Shown here: piece after piece, positions 57,144 through 64,000 of the stretch
How positions within the stretch are numbered: the stretch's first letter is position 1
How the letters are laid out: each line of letters starts with the position of its first letter
Source of the DNA: MADRE3 sp963718195
GTDB taxonomy: Bacteria > Desulfobacterota > Desulfobulbia > Desulfobulbales > Desulfocapsaceae
Reading direction: 5' to 3'
Assembly (NCBI GenBank): GCA_963718195.1
Contig: CAVQYQ010000006.1
Span: 434,001 to 498,000, forward strand
DNA length: 64,000 bases
Translations under genes and position numbers: made by a program
Notes under the pieces: generated by a model
Databases searched by the model: none
What the model saw: only the letters and a program-made list of their open reading frames with translations
Told to the model about the DNA's origin: nothing

Positions 57144-58283
57144 TTAGAGGGTGAGTAGATTCCCGCTGTCTTCACGTAACGGTTCTTTTCCCGCAACCTT
57201 TGCCATGATTTTTCCCGGTCGGGCAAACCTGTCGACGTTTCTGCTGAATAACAACCCGTCGGTGGAACTTTTGACAGGAATAATTTTATCAACCTGAGAC
57301 CTGGCCAGCGGGTTCAGAATTTCAGCGATCGTCTCGTCTTTTTTCACATGCTCTCCCACCTGTTTGAGGTAGGTCACAATACCGGGCACCTCAGCCTTGA
57401 TATAGTCAACGCCGGTGAGCGGCGTCGCCTCTGAAACAAGAGCTGGGAGATCCGGGGCACTGCCCTGGATACTTCCTCTATTTTGCAGAAACGAATAAAG
57501 GTTCCGGGCATCGTTCTGCACCATATCATGATCCGTGTCTGAAATTCCCCGCAGCTCGACCGTTGCCGAAAAACATGCAGGTGGTATCGGGTGGTCGGGA
57601 AACGTATCGCTAAGCTGCCACCAGATCCTGCTGTTTGCTTCATCAAAGGGTGTTCCGCCGGAGTCAGCGGCAAGCAGTATGGCCTCGGCACCCATATATG
57701 CAGCAAGGTCAGTGGCGTCCGGCCAGAGCGCTATCCCTAGGTAGAGATGCATCGAAGCCTGCAGGTCGCAGTGAAGATCAAGAACAATATCTGCATCGTG
57801 GGAAAGGCTTAGCAGCTGATGTTTTAGATGACCCGCTTCATCCTCAGGGGTAATGGTCGCAAGAACCTCAGACATGCATTCCCGTATCAGATCGATATTT
57901 TTTTTCGGGACAAGCTCCAGCCGGCCCGAGATCCTTTCAGCCACGAGATCGGTAAGATCGAGATGATTTCTGTTGAAATTAACGGAGTTGGAAAAATCAA
58001 AACGCCCGTTGAGAGATTCATCCCGCCACTGTGACAAACCAATCGGGTTGGCAACCGGAATGACAATGATCTCACCATTTACAATTCCCTGCTTACTGGC
58101 CTTATCGAGGAGTTCTGTTAAATGGTGCAGGGTAACGTAGCCAGGTGCCTCATCTGCATGGAGACCAGCCTGGATGTACACTTTCGGCCTGGTCCCCCTG
58201 GTTCCGAAACGGATGATATCCAGGAACCGGTTCGTTCCTGGGCTGGCAGACAGAAGAGGCCAGGTTTCAATCTGTTTCATCAT
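57144..58283 (-). CDS. succinylglutamate desuccinylase/aspartoacylase family protein (AotO-like)
   Basis: A 379-residue M14-like zinc amidohydrolase. Zinc ligands are likely His42 and Glu45 in GLHADEAPG, and a later His in VLDLHCD, with the catalytic Glu further on in ATVELRG. The C-terminal 100 residues form a lipoyl-like beta domain (GIVTYLKQVGEHVKKDETIAEI). It overlaps the upstream permease by four bases (ATGA) and is the last gene of the transporter operon. The Pseudomonas arginine/ornithine uptake operon (aot) also contains such a gene, aotO, which supports the substrate guess. It may trim an acylated amino acid. Confidence 0.85.
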   Translation of the reverse strand: MMKQIETWPLLSASPGTNRFLDIIRFGTRGTRPKVYIQAGLHADEAPGYVTLHHLTELLDKASKQGIVNGEIIVIPVANPIGLSQWRDESLNGRFDFSNSVNFNRNHLDLTDLVAERISGRLELVPKKNIDLIRECMSEVLATITPEDEAGHLKHQLLSLSHDADIVLDLHCDLQASMHLYLGIALWPDATDLAAYMGAEAILLAADSGGTPFDEANSRIWWQLSDTFPDHPIPPACFSATVELRGISDTDHDMVQNDARNLYSFLQNRGSIQGSAPDLPALVSEATPLTGVDYIKAEVPGIVTYLKQVGEHVKKDETIAEILNPLARSQVDKIIPVKSSTDGLLFSRNVDRFARPGKIMAKVAGKEPLREDSGNLLTL

Positions 58284-58996
58284 GGTGCCTCAATGGTCGA
58301 AGGGACGGCAGATTGTGGCTGCAGGTGGGCAAACCACTTGATCTCCAGTCTCTTGATGAGGAATACGATAATGAAGGTGAGTGACATGTAGAGCAAAGCG
58401 GCTGTCAGGAACGCTTCGTAAGGACTGTAGTAACGGGAATTTATAATTCGGGCGGCTCCAGTGATATCAATAATGGTAATAACCGATGCCAGTGAGCTGC
58501 CATGGAGCATAAAGATGATTTCGTTACTGTATGCGGGGAGGGCCCGACGGAATGCGCTGGGCAGGATAACTCTGCGAAACATCAACATGCGTGACATCCC
58601 GGCAGCCATCGCCGCCTCAATTTCACCATGAGGGGTCGCCTTGATTGCTCCGCGAATTATTTCAGTTGTGTAGGCACAGGTGTTCAGCGTGAAGGTAAAC
58701 AGTGCGCAGAAGTACGCTTCCTGGAAAGCCGGCCAGAGGAAGCTCTCGCGCAACACTTCGAATTGCCCAAAACCATAGTAAACCAGAAACATCTGGACCA
58801 GAAGTGGTGTTCCCCGGAAAAAATAGACGAATGCCCTGATCGGTGCCTGCACCAGCTTGCTGCGCGAATTGCGCAGTACCGCAAGAGGGACGGCGAGCAG
58901 CAAGCCAATTACAAGCGAGATGGACACCAGGATGACGGTGTTTTTAAATCCCTCAAGATAGGTCGGGATGTTTTCCAGGATGATTGACAGGTCCAC
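58280..58996 (-). CDS. amino-acid ABC transporter permease (HisM/AotM-like)
   Basis: A 238-residue polar amino-acid permease with about five helices. The EAA loop is seen in EIEAAMAAGMSRMLMFRRVILPSAFRRALPAY-type sequence, and PVQMFLVYYGFGQF-like LVQMFLVYYG lies in the first half. It is separated from the partner permease by three bases and overlaps the M14 gene. The two permeases would form a heterodimer. Confidence 0.93.
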   Translation of the reverse strand: MDLSIILENIPTYLEGFKNTVILVSISLVIGLLLAVPLAVLRNSRSKLVQAPIRAFVYFFRGTPLLVQMFLVYYGFGQFEVLRESFLWPAFQEAYFCALFTFTLNTCAYTTEIIRGAIKATPHGEIEAAMAAGMSRMLMFRRVILPSAFRRALPAYSNEIIFMLHGSSLASVITIIDITGAARIINSRYYSPYEAFLTAALLYMSLTFIIVFLIKRLEIKWFAHLQPQSAVPSTIEAP

Positions 58997-58999
58997 CGG

Positions 59000-59689
59000 T
59001 TATGCCTCCCTTACGCCGACGCTGTATCTACGCTCCAGATATTTGAGCAGGTAGATGGAAACCGAGGTAATGATCAGGTAGTTGATTGCCACCATCAGGT
59101 AGAAGGTGAATGGTTTTCTAGTTGCTCCTGCAGCCAGGCCAGCTTTTCGGACCATGTCATCGAGTCCGATAATGGAGACAAGCGCTGTTGTCTTGATAAG
59201 AACAAGCCAGTTGTTGCCAAATCCTGGCAATGCATGGCGAACCATCTGCGGCAGTGTGATGCGCCTGAAAATCATCAGGCGACTCATGCCGTAGGCACTC
59301 CCCGCCTCGAGTTGCCCCCTGTGAACAGCGAGGATGGCACCGCGGAATGTCTCAGTCATATAGGCACCAAAAATGAATCCTATGGTTGAGACGCCGGCGA
59401 TAAAAGGGTTTATATCGATATACTCATTATACCCCAGAAGAGGACCGACCTGGTTTATAAAAATCTGACCTCCGAAAAAGACGAGCAGCATCAGGACAAG
59501 ATCTGGAATACCGCGAATAACCGTCGTGTATACCTGGGCAACGATCTGCAAGGGACGGGAACTGGAGAGTTTTGACAGGGCACCAATAATGCCGAGAAAC
59601 ATGGCAATAACCAGGGAAGCCAGCGAAACCTCCAGCGAGAGAATCGTACCTTCGATAATACTGGGTCCGTAGCCGTACAGGTTAAGCAT
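59000..59689 (-). CDS. amino-acid ABC transporter permease (HisQ/AotQ-like)
   Basis: A 229-residue permease and partner of the 58280 gene. It has the family's early GTILSLEVSLASLVIAMFLG helix, TTVIRGIPDLVLMLLVFFGG and the EAA-like GQLEAGSAYGMSRLMIF loop. It follows the binding-protein gene by 86 bases in the same operon. Confidence 0.93.
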   Translation of the reverse strand: MLNLYGYGPSIIEGTILSLEVSLASLVIAMFLGIIGALSKLSSSRPLQIVAQVYTTVIRGIPDLVLMLLVFFGGQIFINQVGPLLGYNEYIDINPFIAGVSTIGFIFGAYMTETFRGAILAVHRGQLEAGSAYGMSRLMIFRRITLPQMVRHALPGFGNNWLVLIKTTALVSIIGLDDMVRKAGLAAGATRKPFTFYLMVAINYLIITSVSIYLLKYLERRYSVGVREA

Positions 59690-59775
59690 AGTGTCCTGAA
59701 TGGGTGGGGTTGCCTCCTGCCTCGAGACGTTTGACTGCTCAAAGCAGGAGTGTTTTTCTTTCGTTTGGGGAGAAA

Positions 59776-60555
59776 CTACTCGCCATAAACATTGAAATCA
59801 AAGTACTTGTCCTGGATTTCCTTATAGGTCCCGTCACTTCTGATTTTTTCAATGGCCATATTAAATTTCTCAGCCAGGTCGGCGTCATCCTTGCGGATGG
59901 CTATACCGGCACCGTCCCCGAACCATTTTGGATCATTGAGATCCGGACCGATAAACTGGTAGTCAGAGCCTTCGGGTTTTTTCAGAAAACCGTCAGAGAG
60001 GGCAACGCTGTCAGCGAGCAGCATATCGACCCGGCCGGCGGTGAGGTCAAGGTAGGCCTCATCCTGGGTTCCATAGCGTTTTATTTCAACATCCTTGCCA
60101 TAATTATCGGTAAGATAGCGGTCATGAATAGTTGCCCGCTGAACGCCAATCTTTTTCCCTTTGATTGCCTCTTTGGAGAATTCCGCCATAGCTCCTTTCT
60201 TGACGATAAATTTTGCCGGTGTCTGGTAATATTTATTGGAAAAGGCGACCTTCTTCTTACGTTCTTCTGTGATGGACATCGAGGCAATGATCGCGTCATA
60301 TTTCTTTGCCAGCAGTGCTGGAATAATACCGTCCCAATCCTGGGCGATGAGCGTAACTTCTGCTCCCATTGCCGCTCCAAGTGCCTTGGCTATATCGATA
60401 TCAAAGCCGGCAAGGTCGCCATTTGGCTCGGTATAGCTGAATGGCGGATAGGCCCCTTCAACACCGATCCGTACCTTTTTCCAATCCTTGGCCCATACGG
60501 TGCCTGCTGCCAGTACCAAAGTGATCAGGGTGATGTAAAACAAATGTTTTTTCAT
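59776..60555 (-). CDS. amino-acid ABC transporter substrate-binding protein (ArgT/AotJ-like)
   Basis: A 259-residue periplasmic binding protein with a signal peptide ending near VWA (residue 22). Family signatures are VRIGVEGAYPPFSYTEPNG, GFDIDIAKALGAAMGA and QDWDGIIPALLAKKYDAII. The pattern fits lysine/arginine/ornithine-binding proteins, with Asp in the ligand region, but specificity is inferred. AGGAGGAAAT lies just before the ATG. Confidence 0.92.
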   Translation of the reverse strand: MKKHLFYITLITLVLAAGTVWAKDWKKVRIGVEGAYPPFSYTEPNGDLAGFDIDIAKALGAAMGAEVTLIAQDWDGIIPALLAKKYDAIIASMSITEERKKKVAFSNKYYQTPAKFIVKKGAMAEFSKEAIKGKKIGVQRATIHDRYLTDNYGKDVEIKRYGTQDEAYLDLTAGRVDMLLADSVALSDGFLKKPEGSDYQFIGPDLNDPKWFGDGAGIAIRKDDADLAEKFNMAIEKIRSDGTYKEIQDKYFDFNVYGE

Positions 60556-60610
60556 GTAATTTCCTCCTCTTTTTTTGGGATATCAATTCAGTAAATTGTT
60601 TACTGAAAAC

Positions 60611-61384
60611 CTAGACCATCGCCTGGATGAATGTCTGGAAGCGGTCTGTCTCGGGATTGTCAAATACCCGTGATGGCGGACCATCCTCCATTATCTGCCC
60701 CTGGTCAAGGAATACGACCCGGGATGATACCTCTCGTGCAAAGCCCATTTCATGGGTCACCACGATCATGGTGCGTCCTTCTTCGGCAAGATTGCGCATG
60801 ACCTGGAGAACCTCTCCGACAAGTTCCGGGTCAAGTGCTGACGTCGGCTCGTCAAACAGCAAAACGTCGGGCTCTACTGCAAGCGCACGGGCGATCGCTG
60901 CACGTTGCTGCTGTCCGCCTGAGAGATGAGAAGGGTAAACATCAAGTTTATCACCAATGCCGACGTGGTGGAGGTATTTCTTAGCGCTCTCTATCGCCTG
61001 TTTTTTCGGGATTTTGAGAACGTGTACAGGCGCTTCAATGACATTTTCCAGAATCGTCATGTGGGACCAGAGATTGAACTGCTGAAATACCATTGCCAGT
61101 TTCGTCCTGATCCGCTCAACCTGGCGGTTGTCAGCCGGCAGATATTTCCCGCGTCGGTTCTTCTTCATCAGGACTTCCTCCCCGGCTACTGTCAAGGTGC
61201 CGCTGTCGGGGATTTCCAATAGATTTATGCAGCGCAGGAGCGTTGACTTGCCCGATCCGCTCGGTCCAAGAACTGATATGACATCACCCTGGTAGGCAGT
61301 AAATGAAATGCCGCGCAAAACTTCGTTGCTGCCAAATCTTTTATGGATGTCTTCAATTGTTACCGAGGCTATCCGATCACTCAT
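60611..61384 (-). CDS. amino-acid ABC transporter ATP-binding protein (HisP/AotP-like)
   Basis: A 257-residue ATPase. Walker A is GPSGSGKST (about residues 36-44), the signature is LSGGQQQRAAIARAL, and Walker B is DVLLFDEPTSALDPE. The HisP-type insert LMKKNRRGKYLPADNRQ is present between Walker A and the Q loop. It is the first gene of the operon. Confidence 0.95.
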   Translation of the reverse strand: MSDRIASVTIEDIHKRFGSNEVLRGISFTAYQGDVISVLGPSGSGKSTLLRCINLLEIPDSGTLTVAGEEVLMKKNRRGKYLPADNRQVERIRTKLAMVFQQFNLWSHMTILENVIEAPVHVLKIPKKQAIESAKKYLHHVGIGDKLDVYPSHLSGGQQQRAAIARALAVEPDVLLFDEPTSALDPELVGEVLQVMRNLAEEGRTMIVVTHEMGFAREVSSRVVFLDQGQIMEDGPPSRVFDNPETDRFQTFIQAMV

Positions 61385-61572
61385 AAATTTCCTCTAATTG
61401 TACAATTTGACAGGCGGGCTATTTGAATATCTCGTTGCGTGTATATCAGATACTTATCAATAACGTTTAAAATGTCAAATCAAAAGGATAATGCAGTCCG
61501 GGAGCTGCCATTATCACCCCTGCTGCCGAATCATCGGAAAACGCTTATATACTGACTGGTTTATTGCACAAC

Positions 61573-61592
61573 AATTAATAATCATTATCAGT
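61573..61592. promoter_or_regulatory. possible Fur-like box
   Basis: The reverse strand reads ACTGATAATGATTATTAATT, which matches the first part of the Fur consensus (GATAATGAT). It lies between the divergent transporter operon and the citrate synthase gene, 70 bases before the latter. Weak evidence from sequence alone. Confidence 0.3.
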
Positions 61593-61662
61593 TAATATAT
61601 GTTCTCATGAAGGGCAGTAGCCGAAATGAATCTGGTGCAACCGTCAATAGAGGAGAGATATC

Positions 61663-62949
61663 ATGAGTGAAAAGGCAACGTTAACTGTCGCTGACAAGAC
61701 CTATGATCTCGATGTGTTCACGGGAAGCGAAGACGAGAAATGTATTGATATCAGAAAGCTGAGGTCAGAAACCGGACTGATAACCATGGACCCGGGATAT
61801 GGTAATACCGGATCCTGTTATTCCTCCATAACCTATGTTGATGGCTCAAATGGGATTTTGCGTTACCGGGGGTACCCCATCGAGGAAATTGCAGATCAGG
61901 CGTCGTTTGTAGAAATTGCCTATCTCATAGTCTACGGTGACTTACCAAATGCTCAGCAATATGAAGCGTTTCGCGCAACCCTGGCCGAACATGCAGCATT
62001 GCATACGAACCTGGAACGCCATTTTTCAGGATTTCCAAAATCATCACCTCCAATGGCCATTCTCTCTGCAATGCTCAATCTGGTTTCATGTTTTCATCCT
62101 GAGGTTCTTGATGTTCATTCTGAAGGACCTGGGTTTGACAGGACAGTGGCGCTGCTTCTCTCAAAGGTTCGTACCATCAGCGCTTTTTCGTACAGAATGA
62201 CTGCTGGAAAACCGTTTAACCACCCGAATCCAAATCTGAGTTATTGTTCCAACTTCCTTCATATGATGTTTTCGGGTCCATATCGAGAATACATTGCCAG
62301 CCCGGTCATCGAGCGAGCTCTTAATCTCTTTTTTGTTCTTCATGCCGACCACGAGCAAAATTGTTCAACATCAACCGTTCGAGTTGTCGGCAGTTCACGG
62401 GCAAATCTGTTCAGTTCGGTTGCTGCCGGGGTCTGCGCGCTCTGGGGGCCCCTGCATGGGGGGGCAAATGCCGGGGTTATAAAAATGCTCGAGGATATCC
62501 ACACGTCTGGCCGGCCTATTGACTATTACCTGGACAAGGCGAAAGATAAGAAGAGCAATTACAAATTGATGGGATTTGGTCATCGGGTCTATAAAAATTT
62601 CGATCCTCGGTCTCTGATCCTGAAAAACCGGGTGTATGAGGTTCTCGATGAATTGAAACGTCAGGATCCACTCATGGACATTGCCCGTGAGCTTGAAGAG
62701 AAAACGCTCGATGATGACTATTTTATCAGTCGTCATCTCTACCCCAATGTTGATTTTTACAGCGGTATCCTGTTACGGGCCATCGGAATCCCACTCAATA
62801 TGTATACGGTGATGTTTGCCATCGGCAGGATGCCGGGATGGATCTCCAACTGGCGTGAATTGCTCGAGCACAACCAGCGGATTTCCCGGCCTCGCCAGAT
62901 ATACACCGGGGAAACCAGCCGTCCGTTTGTTCCTATTGAAAAACGATAG
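61663..62949 (+). CDS. gltA: citrate synthase (Si, type II)
   Basis: Condenses acetyl-CoA and oxaloacetate to citrate. The 428-residue length and the N-terminal domain fit the hexameric type II enzyme of Gram-negative bacteria. Catalytic residues line up with E. coli: His265 in GPLHGGAN, His307 in GFGHRVY and Asp364 in NVDFYSG, with His230 in HADHEQN. GAGGAGAG precedes the ATG. It uses acetyl-CoA produced by beta-oxidation or by CODH/ACS. Confidence 0.96.
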   Translation: MSEKATLTVADKTYDLDVFTGSEDEKCIDIRKLRSETGLITMDPGYGNTGSCYSSITYVDGSNGILRYRGYPIEEIADQASFVEIAYLIVYGDLPNAQQYEAFRATLAEHAALHTNLERHFSGFPKSSPPMAILSAMLNLVSCFHPEVLDVHSEGPGFDRTVALLLSKVRTISAFSYRMTAGKPFNHPNPNLSYCSNFLHMMFSGPYREYIASPVIERALNLFFVLHADHEQNCSTSTVRVVGSSRANLFSSVAAGVCALWGPLHGGANAGVIKMLEDIHTSGRPIDYYLDKAKDKKSNYKLMGFGHRVYKNFDPRSLILKNRVYEVLDELKRQDPLMDIARELEEKTLDDDYFISRHLYPNVDFYSGILLRAIGIPLNMYTVMFAIGRMPGWISNWRELLEHNQRISRPRQIYTGETSRPFVPIEKR

Positions 62950-63006
62950 TCAATACAGTACATCTGGTTACACAGTTTTGTATAAACATTTGACCGGAAT
63001 GGTACG

Positions 63007-63816
63007 ATGAGCAGATTTCAAAATGTTATGCAGGTTTTTACGCTGCTGGATAAATCAAACTGTCGTAAATGCGGGGAAAAAACCTGTCTCGCCTTTGCCA
63101 GTTCTGTATTCAGGGGGGATAAGGATATTTCTGCCTGCCCGACACTCGATAAGGAGCTCGTGTCTCGCTACACGGATGGTATGGAGCACCCAGAGTCAAA
63201 CACCAATGAGGCTGACCAGTTCAGTGGACTGCTTGAGAGCGTTCGAACACTCGATTTCATTGAGGCGGCACAGCGCACCGGCGGAAGATGTGATGGAGAC
63301 CGTCTGACAATCAAGATTCTCGGCAAAGATTTCAGTGTTAATCAGCGGGGGGAGTTCTTCTCTGACATTCACATGACGCCCTGGGTGACGACTCCTTTTT
63401 TAAGCTATATCCATGACTGCCAGGGAGACAGGGTAACCGGGGAATGGGTTTCTCTCCGTGAGCTCAGCGGCGGAATGGAACGCTATCCGTTATTCAGAAA
63501 ACGATGTGAAGAGGGGATGAAGCGGATTGCAGATGTGTATACAGAGCTGTTTGATGACATGGTTCACCTGTTTCAGGGGCGCCAGGTGGAACGTGTTTTC
63601 AACTCTGATATTTCTGTGGTTCTCCCTGTTTTTCCCCGTGTCCCGATGATGGTATGCTATTGGAAGGTCGAGGAGGGAATGGAGTCAAGTCTGAATATTT
63701 TTTTTGATCGTTCGGTGGACAGGAACCTGGGTGTCGAGTCGGCCTTTTCAATCGGGGCGGGTATTACCCAGATGTTTGAAAAAATAGCACTTCAGCATGG
63801 TTTTTCAGTCAATTAG
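63007..63816 (+). CDS. DUF3786 protein with CoFeSP-like [4Fe-4S] domain
   Basis: A 269-residue protein. The first 50 residues carry C19, C22, C27 and C44 with the spacing C-x2-C-x4-C-x16-C, the same as AcsC in this window (C17, C20, C25, C42), and share MQVF.LLDKSN, then KTCLAFA. The rest is DUF3786-like (DRLTIKILGKDFSVNQRGEF, WVTTPFLSYIHDC, PRVPMMVCYWKVEEGM). Function is unknown; the shared Fe-S module suggests electron transfer to or from a corrinoid protein. It follows citrate synthase by 57 bases. Confidence 0.82.
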   Translation: MSRFQNVMQVFTLLDKSNCRKCGEKTCLAFASSVFRGDKDISACPTLDKELVSRYTDGMEHPESNTNEADQFSGLLESVRTLDFIEAAQRTGGRCDGDRLTIKILGKDFSVNQRGEFFSDIHMTPWVTTPFLSYIHDCQGDRVTGEWVSLRELSGGMERYPLFRKRCEEGMKRIADVYTELFDDMVHLFQGRQVERVFNSDISVVLPVFPRVPMMVCYWKVEEGMESSLNIFFDRSVDRNLGVESAFSIGAGITQMFEKIALQHGFSVN

Positions 63817-63877
63817 CAAATGGTCTGGTACGACCGGGGCAGTCCACCTAAAGGGATAGACCACCCCGGTATTTGTG

Positions 63878-64000
63878 CTACCAGTTTTTTACCAGGAGTT
63901 CGAAGTATCCCTGGGGCCTGACACAGGCCGGACATTTACTTGGTGCTTCAGATCCATGGTGCAGATAACCGCAGCCAAGACATTTCCAGACCATTTCGCT
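63878..64000 (-). CDS. rubredoxin-like domain protein (3' end only)
   Basis: The minus strand is open from the window edge to TAG at 63878-63880, giving the last 40 residues. They read MVWKCLGCGYLHHG, then SKCPACVRPQGYFEL, and end LVKNW. The two CxxC pairs (CLGC, CPAC) are the iron site of a rubredoxin-like domain, as found at the C-terminus of rubrerythrins and related electron carriers. The rest of the gene lies outside the window. A GC-rich inverted repeat (ACCGGGG and CCCCGGT, about 63833-63870) lies between it and the convergent DUF3786 gene. Confidence 0.75.
   Translation of the reverse strand, partial: SEMVWKCLGCGYLHHGSEAPSKCPACVRPQGYFELLVKNW

Overview
The window looks like a chromosomal segment of an anaerobic, probably sulfate-reducing member of the Desulfobacterota (Deltaproteobacteria). 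This rests on gene content, not on a marker gene. It carries a bacterial Wood-Ljungdahl (acetyl-CoA) gene set, an NfnAB-type transhydrogenase, a CCG-domain membrane oxidoreductase of the kind that takes electrons from ETF, rubrerythrin, DUF3786 and YbaK-type proteins, and signs of selenium use (mnmH and a likely UGA-encoded selenoprotein). I saw no rRNA, tRNA, CRISPR array or insertion sequence.

Layout. Positions 1-1650 are gene-poor, with an unknown partial ORF and what looks like the remnant of an HNH restriction-endonuclease N-terminus. Positions 1.6-15.3 kb are mixed housekeeping: a GAF-GspE/PilB ATPase, rubrerythrin, a gamma-glutamyltransferase, mnmH, an HlyD/ABC-2 exporter, a TPM lipoprotein, nfnAB, a GlcG/HbpS protein and a Sel1 protein. 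Positions 15.3-19.3 kb (minus strand) hold an AlgI/AlgJ-like polysaccharide O-acetylation cluster with an SDR epimerase. Positions 20.3-40.7 kb form a large fatty-acid degradation island: acyl-CoA synthetase, FadN-type multifunctional protein, thiolase, two acyl-CoA dehydrogenases, thioesterases, a MerR regulator, an ETF:menaquinone-type oxidoreductase, an SCP2 protein, a FadL porin and 2,4-dienoyl-CoA reductase. Positions 41-52.8 kb carry the acetyl-CoA pathway: RACo, AcsD, AcsA, AcsB, AcsC, AcsE, a small unknown protein and CooC. Positions 53.6-55.8 kb hold a core-MetE-like methyltransferase, an unknown protein and a DUF166-like protein with an in-frame UGA. Positions 57.1-61.4 kb (minus strand) are a basic-amino-acid ABC transporter with an AotO-like M14 protein. 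The right end has citrate synthase, a DUF3786 protein and a partial rubredoxin-domain gene.

How it fits together. Fatty acids would enter by FadL, be activated and beta-oxidised to acetyl-CoA, and pass electrons through acyl-CoA dehydrogenases and ETF to the quinone pool at the CCG-domain oxidoreductase. Acetyl-CoA would be cleaved to CO2 by AcsB/AcsA/AcsCD/AcsE, or built in the reverse direction. Two promoters, before the acyl-CoA synthetase operon and before the oxidoreductase gene, share the same arrangement (TTGAC, four bases, ACGTAA, eight bases, TATAA). The divergent merR gene also has an ACGTAA site, which suggests a MerR-controlled fatty-acid regulon.

Caveat. Several conserved genes are broken by single-base indels: algI, a small membrane protein, the acyl-CoA synthetase, the FadN-like gene, acsD and acsB (twice). 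Almost all are one extra base. Sequencing or assembly error is the simplest reading, though real frameshifts or recoding cannot be excluded from the sequence alone. The in-frame UGA in the DUF166-like gene is different: the frame is kept, the UGA sits next to a Cys in a probable active-site motif, and a perfect hairpin follows at about the distance of a bacterial SECIS.
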